Source of the DNA: Fulvia fulva
Taxonomy: Eukaryota > Ascomycota > Dothideomycetes > Mycosphaerellales > Mycosphaerellaceae
DNA: 64,000 nt
Reading direction: 5' to 3'
Assembly: GCF_020509005.1 (NCBI RefSeq)
Contig: NC_063012.1
Coordinates: forward strand, 6,882,001 to 6,946,000
The position numbers and the translations under genes are program-made. The notes under the pieces are model-generated. The model was given only the letters and a program-made list of their open reading frames with translations, was not told where the DNA came from and did not search any database. Positions 55,275 to 64,000 of the stretch are shown here, one piece after another (the stretch's first letter is position 1; each line of letters begins with the position of its first letter).

Positions 55275-58200
55275 CCTACGCTCGTATATATAATCTTCCT
55301 CGACTCTAGGAAGAACCTCTTTAATTAGGACTAGCTAATAGCGGCTCCGCTAACGAGCTTATTACCGAGTCTATATACTTTCTTTTTAATATCGGCGGCT
55401 ATATCGAAATCTTTAGCTACTATTTAGTAGAATCACTAGAGTATAACATCGTGCTCGGCTCTAGTTAGTCTATAGACTACGAACTAGAGATATTATAGGA
55501 GAAGGGCATAATAATAATAAATCATTTAAAATGCCGTACCTATAAGGCAAACTAGAGGTCTAATAAGTACCTAATAGTATAGTCTATTAACTATCTAGCT
55601 ACGCTAGTACTATCAGGTAATTATCGACCGCCGATAGTAGAAGATAACCCCTACGAAGTTACCGCTCCTACGCTATCGTCACCTAAGTATATACCCTAAC
55701 TATAGTTCTATACGACGTTCGAGGACGAAGAGGATGACTTCCGTATATATACTCGATAACCGTTACCGGTAGACGGCGTTAAGACGTTAAAGCGACCGTA
55801 CTAATATACGAAACAAAAGTAACGAGTTGTTAAACTAGAACTAGAGATCGATATCGTAAACATCTCCGCGGCCTACGTAGTAAAACTAGCTCGTAAGAAA
55901 GGAGCGGAAGTCTATATAATATAGATTATACTACCTAGTCAGAAGCACTACGCTAGCCTAATACGAGCCTACGTAATAGTAGCGACTAGGTAAGACTTCG
56001 ATCCTACTAGGCTCTACGCTATAAACCTTCGGAAGGTGTAGTTAGTAAACCCCTTAACAGTATATATAATAATAGTGAATAGCGACTTCGATAGATTTAT
56101 AAAAGGCAAAGATAAGGACTAAGATACTAAGGTCTACTTGCCCTAGGAACTATACGATTTCGAGGACTATTTTAACCGCTAGGATATATCGAAGATTCTA
56201 CCTTACCGCCCTAGTAAAGACTATAAAGTATACCTTAAAGACGAAACCAAGTCACCTCCTTTTAAGCGGCTATACGTAATGTCGTCTCGCGAGAATAAGG
56301 TAATTAAGAAGTAGGTCGATAATTAGCTAGAATCTAGAGCGATATAACGAAGCACGAGCCCGGCTTCTATACTAGTACTAATTATACGTAAACTAGGCGG
56401 CGGTCTACGGGTCTATATCGACTATAGAGCTCTTAACGCCCTTACGGTCAAAAGTAGATACCTAATACCGCTATTCTAAGAAACGCTAAACCGCCTAAAT
56501 AGGAAGAAGTACTTTACTAAACTCGATATTATCTCTACCTTTAACCGTATTCGCGTTACGGAGGGCTACAAATAGAAAACTACGTTTAGTACTCGCTATA
56601 GTCAATTCGAGTATATAGTAATGCCTTTCGGCCTATATAATACTCTAGGAACATTCTAATTATACATTAACGATACGCTTAGAGAGTATCTCGATAACTT
56701 CTATTTAGTATACCTAGATAATATCCTTATCTTTAGCGACATATTCGAGGAATATATATAATATGTACGTAAAGTACTATAGCGTATACGTAAAGCCGGC
56801 CTATATTTAGATATCGATAAATACGAGTTCTACTAAATAGAGACGAAGTACCTTAGTATTATTATAGAAGTCGACGGTATCCGTATAGATCTAGAAAAGG
56901 TCGACGTAGTTAAGAACTAGCTTACTCTAATATACCTAAAGGATATATAAGCATTCCTTAGGTTCGGAAACTTCTATCGAAGGTTTATATAGAACTTCTC
57001 CAAAATCTATATACCCCTTACGAATTTAATAAAGACTAGTAAGAATAGTAAGCCGATACTATTCGTTTAGACAATAGAATACGAAGTAGCCTTCTAAGGA
57101 TTAAAAGATGCATTCTTAACGGACACGGTACTCGTACACTTCGTACTAGGGTTAGAAACTATAGTCGAAACAGGTGCCTTAGATTTCGTTACTACGGTAG
57201 TAACTTTATAGAAATACGGAGACGTCTAGAGACCAGTAGTATATATATCTAAGAAGATGTCACTATAGGAGTATAACTACGAGATTTACGATAAGGAACT
57301 ATTAGCTATCCTCCTCGCCTTCGAAGAATAGAGACCTAAGCTTACCGTTAACTTAGACGATGTTATAGACACCGATTTCGAGAATATAAAGGATATAGAT
57401 AACAATCCCGTTATTATCTACTCCGATTATAAGAACCTAGAATACTTTATAAGTACGAAACAACTTAATAGACGGTAGGTACGCTAGGTATAGTTCCTAG
57501 TATAGTTCGTATTTAAAATCACCTATCGTCTAGGTATATAGGGTATAAAGCCTAATAGTCTTACTAGACGATCGTAAGATCTACCGTCGGATCTAAGCGA
57601 TCCACGTCTATAGCATTAGAGCTAGGTTATCCTACCGCCCGCTCGCCTCGATATTAAGCTCAATTTAAGCGAGCTATAGGAGGGGGAGGTAGCGTAGTAG
57701 GTAGTATAGTAGGATTTACTTATATAAGTTAAGGCTCTATATAACAAAGAGACCGTTAAGGCTACTATATAATAGCTATCTTAGAACTAGTAAGTACCCC
57801 TATTACGTAAACATAAGATTGACAATCGTACGTCTAAAGTAGAAGATAGTATAATCTATATAAAGAACGTCTACGGAGGATATAGCTTATTTGTCCTAGA
57901 AGTTACTAGCGTAGTAGAACTTCGTACTCTAATTACGAAACGTTTCTACAATATACCCGCGACTAGGTATCCCGGCCGTAAAAAGACATTCGAGTTGATT
58001 AGTAGATACTACCGCTAGCTACGTATAGTATAAACGATTAAGAGATTCGTCCGTAATTATATTATATATAGAATAACGGTTCCGTCAAATTAGTAGTATT
58101 AGGGCCTCCTTATACTATTACCGGCACCCTTTGAAGTATAGGAGGATATCGCGATTAACTTCGTTATAGATTTGCCCGTAAGTAAGAGCTTAACCGATAG

Positions 58201-59898
58201 ACAAACGTATAAGAACGTCCTTATAGTTACGGATAGGCTTACTAAGGAGAGACACCTAATTCTAGTACTATAGATAGACGCCCTATATATCGTATATATC
58301 TTTATCCGCTACATCTTCGTACGTTATAGTATTCCTAAGAGTATCGTCTCGGATCGGGGCTCCTAGTAGACTTCTACGTTCTAGAGACGAGTTTACTCCC
58401 TACTCGGTATTTAATAACGACTATCGACGGCCTTTTACCTAGAATCCGATAGATAGTCTAACAACATAAATAAGGTTATAGAACGTTACCTTAGGCCCTA
58501 TATTAACTACGCCTAAGATAATTAGGTTGATTAGTTACTACTTGCCGAGTTTACTACTAACAATTATATATTAGCTACTACTAGCGTATTACCCTTCTAC
58601 GCTAATACCGGTCGTAACCTAGAATTCACGGATACTAGTCTAACCATCCCTATAAAGCTTATGCCCTATAAGTAACGACTCGATATAGAATCTACGAATG
58701 CGTTTGCTAAGCGTATAAATTAGATATACGTATATCTAAGGTAAGAAATTGTATTGGCCTAAGCGTTATAAGTAGAGTTTATAAACGTATATCGCTAGCT
58801 ACCTCCGAATTATAATATCGGCGACGAAGTTTATATTAATACTACTAACTAGTCAACAATACGCCCGTCTAAGAAGCTTGACATTAAGAACGTAGGGCCG
58901 TACGAGATCACCGTAGTACTCCCGTATTAAAATACTTACCGCGTTATAATACCCTATTAGTTAGGTAATCTCTATAACACTTTCTACGCCTCGCTCCTAT
59001 AACTAGCTACTAATTACCCCGAACCTAGACAGATCCTAGTACCGCCGCCTCTAATCGAGATTACCCGCGACGACGACGGCGAAACATCCGAAGAGTACTT
59101 CGTAGAGGATATACTCGATAGGAAATATTTTAAGCTAAAGGGAAGACTACTAAGACACTTACTACCGAAGTAAGACGAGTATAAGTACCTAGTAAAGTCG
59201 AAAGGATACCGCGAGCCGAGCTAGGGCTACTAGAAGTATTAGTAGGAGCAGCCGCCTCTATTATAGACTTCTACTATAACTTTCCGACAAAGTCTATTCC
59301 CGCCGACTTTAAGCCGCCGTACGACTAGGTACCTAATAAGGACCGAGTTACTAGTATACTACGATCTTATACTAAGTCTAGGTAGGTACCTACGGAGAAC
59401 GCGAGTACGTCTATACCGGTAGTTATACCGTAAACTAATACCCCCGTAACGGCGTCTAAGCTATAAGTAAGGACGTTACGCCGCTCGACAAGACTTAATA
59501 CGAGTATAATAGAGTTTTATCCTATAGCCGCCGTCGATACGCCTATAGTTAACCTATAAAGCTCTATAGAAACGAACGCTATAGATATAGACTCGGATAC
59601 TTAATACGCTAGGGCTACTATAGAACCGGGTATACCTACTTCTATAAGGATAATAACGGATAGAAGTCTCTATAATAAGCGTTAGAACAAGGATGTCGCT
59701 ATATACCCTAAGCCTCTATATAGCCGTACTAGCTTAGCCGCCCGACGGATATAGTAATCGATAGTAAGGAGGATATTAAGGGTTTAGAGGATGCTTAAGC
59801 TAAACAAGGTAGACTAGAGGATAATATAGTTTTCGTAGATATACTACTATAGAGACAGAGCCGTCCGAGGACGAATAGCAATCTAAAGGGGGGGGTAC
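55275..59898 (+). pseudogene. Element C pol: protease, RT, RNase H, integrase, chromodomain
   Basis: Starts with a retropepsin-like stretch (NIVLGSS near 55446), then reverse transcriptase: [19 protein letters not shown] near 56400, FTKLDIISTFNRIRV near 56513, and the box YLDN at 56711-56722 (second Asp to Asn). RNase H near 57180-57470, integrase zinc-binding and core blocks (near 57790-58480), GPY/F-like part near 58820-58960, and a chromodomain near 59080-59260 (EYFVEDILDRKYF, YLVKSKGYREPS). A Gly run at 59888-59895 before the LTR fits a polypurine tract. Stops are TAG/TAA; inactive. Confidence 0.85.
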
Positions 59899-60048
59899 TA
59901 TTACGGTTCACTACTACCGTAACGTCGCGCGCCTTAGCGCTTCCTTATATATCTCGCGCGCTTCGCGCTTCTCTTTCGTAGCCTTACCGAATAACGCTTA
60001 TTTTACGGCAACCCTATACTATCATCTTATAGATCACTACCCGTAATA
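59899..60048 (+). repeat. 3' LTR of element C
   Basis: 150 bp, tattacggttc to cccgtaata, preceded by a purine run. Confidence 0.88.
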
Positions 60049-60262
60049 CGTACTTAAGTACCCTTATTAGTATCGACTTATGTACTTCGGTAACCTTCCT
60101 TAGGTATTAGTTTTAGATCTTCGCTAACGGCGTAACGAGTCCCTTTAATAGATAGACCCTCTTGCCTAAGGACTATACTTAGCTACTATAGGTAAGGACT
60201 AGCCGTATAATAGCCGTATATAGAAGTCGTAACTACCGAAAGTCCGCCCCCTATATAGACGT
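60049..60262 (-). mobile_element. LINE fragment L6, right part
   Basis: Starts with the target duplication copy cgtac (60049-60053) and continues the reverse-complement LINE sequence interrupted at 37306. It breaks off at ctatatagacgt, against LINE-B. Confidence 0.85.
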
Positions 60263-60499
60263 CCGTAATATAGTAGAGTTCTTAGCTCGTATATCCTCTA
60301 ATAGTAATATTTATTAGGGCTACTTCGAGTAGCCTCGTAGTTACCCCGTTAGCTATCCGTAGGCGACGGGGTTTATTAAGCTTAAAAGTAGGGATATTAT
60401 ATACGTAAATAGAACTAATTACCTAGTATTAACGTACGGAATTCATAGACTTTATTACTAAATTCGGCGTATTCGATAGCGCGTATCGAGAGTAACTTA

Positions 60500-62110
60500 G
60501 GAACGTATAAAGCAACTGTCCGTACCGGATACCTATCGAGATATATAGCTCTAAAGCTAGCCTATTTCGAGGTTCTAGTCACCCCGTTTCTATAGCTTAG
60601 CTACGGCCCTAAGCCCCCTTCTAGACTAGCCGAAACTTAGATAGAACATTACCTGACTTAGATTATAAGCTATACTAGCATTTCACTACAAACCTACTAT
60701 ATACCCTTAATATACACAGCTCGCGTAATATATAGAACACTTATAAGACCTTACGCTATAACCTAAACGGCCGCCCGCTAGTCCTCTCGAAAAGGAGAAG
60801 GCGAACTAGAGACATAGACTCTAGACTAGAAGCCTAGCTAGCGAGTATTAAGTAACTTATAAGGGAAACCTACGCCTACTAAAAACAGATATAAAGCACA
60901 CTACTACTAAGCTAGTAATAATACGGCTAGTAACAATAGCTAAACTAGTAACAGCTATAGTAACCGCGACTATAAATATAGGGCAAGCCTCCCCTCCGGG
61001 TTAACTAAACCTCTATATAGAAGGACCTCTATAAAGAGGCTTAAGAGATACTCGAAGTAGATAAGCGCCTAGCTAGGGCGTATAAGAACACGATTGCCTA
61101 ACTCCTCGGAGCCCTTAAGGCACTCGAATATTAGATCCCGAGAGCAATATAGTAGATAATATAGAAAGCTACTACCTAGTATACTCCTATATAGGCAAAC
61201 GTAGTAGCTAGCTCCCCTAACCTACGGACCTAAAGGACAAACAACGCTATTAGGGTGTACGTTACGGACCCGGAGGAGAAGCGAGAGCTAGAGGGCCTAA
61301 TAAGCAAGGAACTTATAGATAGGATTGGCTAGAAGGAGATAGTAGGAGCCAAAATCGAGCCTAGAGGAGTAATACGCCTCTTTATAGCACAGGAGACAGA
61401 CCGACAAAAGCTCGAGACCCTTAAGGACTAGATAGTCAAGGTAGCGAGGTCGGTAAAGGTCTCTTACTAGTAGTTCACGGTAATAGCCTATAGGGTACTA
61501 AGGACCTTTAGGGTAGAGAACGACCTCGCCCTACTCTAGATATAGAACTAGAACACCTCACCGGGAGTACGCTTTACTAAAGTAGCGTAGCTAAATAAGA
61601 ACGTCGAAGCTACTAAGACGTACTCCTCTCTAATCGTCTAGATAGCTACCGCGGAACAAGCGAACTAGGTCCTAGAAGGAGGACTATTCTAGTAATACGA
61701 ACGCCTCGACACGGAGATACACAAGAGTAGCTATAGAGTGCTCTAATGCTTTAACTACTAATAATACGGCCATATCGCGCTAAAGTATACCGAGAAGACC
61801 CCTAAGTACCTATACTACGTAGGACCGTATTAGGGGAAATAATACCTACGGGAGGAATCGAGGTACGCGTACTACGGCCGTAAACACCCGGTATACTCGA
61901 ACCAATGCCCTATAAGGATAGTAGCGTAAGAAAAGGCCCGCTAGGCTAGGGTAATAACTCCGGCGAGGTACTCTATACTAACGCTCGGCAATTCCTAGTA
62001 TAGAGGATTCGAGGCCGTAAAGAGGAAAAGGATAGACGAAGCGACACAAAATATATAGTAGAGTACTTACCTACCGCCGGGACGCCTAAGGGGGCTATAG
62101 AGGGCGGCAA
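60500..62110 (+). pseudogene. LINE-B ORF1 with CCHC knuckles
   Basis: A long charged region, then from 61747 to about 61920 three knuckle spacings: CFNY..YGHIALKY, LYYVGPY, and YAYYGRKHPVYSNQC, with several Cys read as Tyr. Disrupted by TAG/TAA. Confidence 0.7.
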
Positions 62111-62229
62111 ATAAAGCTAGATAGATACGAATCTTTAGGTACCCCCTAACGACCGAACGCTAACTAATCTAATAGGATAGCGCGACAAACGAAGGAGCTA
62201 TATAGCTAACGAGTGCCCTAATAGACCTT

Positions 62230-64000
62230 ATCCTAGCTAGTCCGTAATGCTAACATAAGCTAACCTTACTGTTATATAGTATAACGTTAATAAAAGTAAG
62301 GATAAGGTTCAACTCTACTTCCTCTAGGAACTCGACGACTAAAGGCATTATATCGTAGCGATATAAGAGCTATAGCTAAACCTATATACTCGAAGACCTA
62401 CTACCTATACCGACCTACGGTACTATATAGCTATCGAGGGAGGTATAGGCTATACTCTAAGGACATATATATACGTTAGTAAAGCATTACGTACGGACGC
62501 CTAGAAGGTAATCTCGTACCCGGAAGGGAGTCAAGGGGACATTACGACTATCTAAATCACTACGAGTCAAGGACCTATCCGGATATATAACGTCTATAAC
62601 CCTCCTCCTTAGGGAAGAACGAGTAGAGACCTTAGTACGCTAGTACGACTTAACTAGGTACTCGACTAAGGGGATATAAACTATATCCTCCTAGGCGACT
62701 TTAACCTCTACTACCTAACGTAGGGTCTAGAATTCACCCCCCCTTATGTATATCTAGGAGGTAAGCTCCTAGAGATTACGGAAAGTAGGGATATAGAGCT
62801 CGTAACCCTAAAGGGTATAGAGACGTAGAAGGTAAGAACAAGCGCGAGTACTATCGACCTATACTTTCTATCGAGGGACGTAGTAATAAGGCTAGTAGAG
62901 TATAGACCTAACCTTGCCCTAGAGGTAGGGTTAGACCACATCCCTATCTAGATAACGATAGCGACGGGGATAGAAGAGGAGCTCCGGGGTAAAAAGCGCC
63001 TTAACTAGAAAAAAGCTCCCTAGGAGGAGATCCGGAATCTACTTAGACAGCACCTAAATAATACTAGTATCGGGGAGACGGAAGCCGAGCTTAATAGTAC
63101 GGTAGAATAGATAATAACGACGATATAGTAGGCGGCCGAGGAACATATACTAGAACTAAGGCCCTCGAAGTACTAGAAGCCCTTCTAGACCCTAGAGTAC
63201 TTAGCTAAAGTCAAGGACGTAAGGAGGGCAAGGCGAAAATAGACGAAGGAGCAAAGCTAAGAAGCGTAGGACAAGTACTAGGAAGCAAGTTAGGCAAAGA
63301 AGGCCTAAATACGACGAGATAAGCGATAAGACTAGAGGGTAACTATAGGTCTTATAATAGAGAACCCGGAGTAGATATAGCGGCTTATAAGGTAGGTAAG
63401 GGCCGGAGACGGGGACAGGACACTACACTTCCCCCTAATCTAGGATACGATAGGTACAATATAGATAACGCCGGAAGGGAAGGCGAAGGCGTTTGCCGAC
63501 CACTTCTTTACGATATAGTTAACGGCCGACCTAACGGACATAGAGGGAACGATCTACCCGGAGCCACTCGACATATACTAGATAGTAGGCGAGGAGGAGA
63601 AAAAGGAGATTATAGGAAAGCTAAAGGGCCGTAAGGCCCCGGGACCCGACGGAATCCCAAACCTCCTCCTTAAAGAATATAAAGAAGAAGTCGCCCTATA
63701 CCTCCCCGAACTATTTACGGCTTGCCTACGTAAGGGGTAGTACCTATAGCTATTTAGGCGGTCCCTTATAGTCGTCCTAAAGAAGCTATAGAAGGAAGAC
63801 TATACAAAGCTTAAGTCCTATAGGCCGATCGTACTCCTAAACATAATTAGAAAGATACTAGAGAAGGTCGTAGTAAGAAGAATTATATAGCTCGTCGAGG
63901 ACAACAACCTACTCCTAGAGACATAGATAGGTAGTAGGAGTAAACGATCTACCCTAACGGCTATAGAGCTTATTACCGAACAGATTTATACTCTCTAGTA
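62230..64000 (+). pseudogene. LINE-B ORF2: endonuclease and RT N-terminal part
   Basis: The endonuclease GDFN motif is at 62694-62705. Reverse transcriptase block KAPGPDGIPN at 63633-63662 is followed by SYRPIVLLNIIRKILEKVV near 63820 and DNNLLLET near 63900. The catalytic aspartate box lies outside the window. Minus-strand open frame 62744-62941 is antisense to this. Broken by TAG/TAA. Confidence 0.8.

Larger units (their letters stand above)
37307..60048 (+). mobile_element. Ty3/gypsy element C, inflated to 22.7 kb by nested insertions
   Basis: Two 150 bp LTRs (37307-37456, 59899-60048) bound internal sequence present in three pieces: 37457-37890, 43426-44521 and about 55275-59898. The gaps are filled by copia-2 and by the L4/LINE-B/L5 block. 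Rejoining the L6 halves across C gives continuous LINE sequence. The capsid part of gag seems to be missing at the LINE block, so that insertion or a later deletion removed host sequence. Confidence 0.85.
60263..64000 (+). mobile_element. LINE-B, second Tad1-like family, running off the right edge
   Basis: A non-LTR element distinct from L1-L6: ORF1 with CCHC knuckles, then endonuclease and the N-terminal half of a reverse transcriptase before the window ends. A related antisense piece lies at 49465-50399. The left end abuts L6 directly, so it may be a true 5' end or a truncation. Confidence 0.82.

Noticed and set aside
1..64000. Centromere or a novel defence system as an explanation for the TpA-rich sequence
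   Set aside because: No satellite repeat or cluster of unrelated intact genes. RIP-type mutation of identified retrotransposons accounts for the composition; centromere identity cannot be judged from sequence alone.

Overview
The window looks like a filamentous ascomycete fungus, probably a Dothideomycete-type genome with repeat-induced point mutation (RIP); species and class are inference. Almost all of the 64 kb is retrotransposon sequence in which CpA/TpG has been converted to TpA while CpG is kept. Reading frames are therefore broken almost only by TAG and TAA where Gln or Trp codons stood. One segment of about 2.5 kb (14746-17290) has ordinary base composition and carries the only intact gene: a two-exon gene for a 480-residue BAR plus PH domain protein of the Slm1/Slm2 (TORC2 effector) type.

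Left of the gene (1-14745): the 3' part of a Ty3/gypsy element (D), the 3' part of a Ty1/copia element with its LTR, then a retrotransposon gag gene on the minus strand (element E). Two full-span Tad1-like LINEs, L1 (+) and L2 (-), cut this gag, each bounded by a 14-15 bp target duplication. L1 and the later copy L3 carry a different 5' third from L2, L4 and L5.

Right of the gene (17291-36660): a pogo/Fot-type DNA transposon that keeps both inverted ends but has lost the catalytic core of its transposase; LINE L3 (-); a complete Ty3/gypsy element A (196 bp LTRs, CGTAG target duplication); and gypsy element B, split by a complete Ty1/copia element (copia-1, minus, GATAT target duplication).

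36661-60262 is one nested structure. An old LINE fragment (L6) was split by gypsy element C (150 bp LTRs). C now holds copia-2 (5,535 bp, 234 bp LTRs, GCATC/GTATC target duplication) and a tail-to-tail pair of LINEs, L4 (+) and L5 (-), with a piece of a second LINE family between them. 60263-64000 is a plus-strand copy of that second family (LINE-B), running off the right edge.

None of the transposons keeps an intact frame, so transposition from these copies is not expected. Decay differs between families: gypsy reverse transcriptases have lost catalytic aspartates, while copia and Tad1-like copies keep theirs. The neighbouring dinucleotide explains the difference. I see no tRNA, rRNA, CRISPR array or bacterial-type operon.
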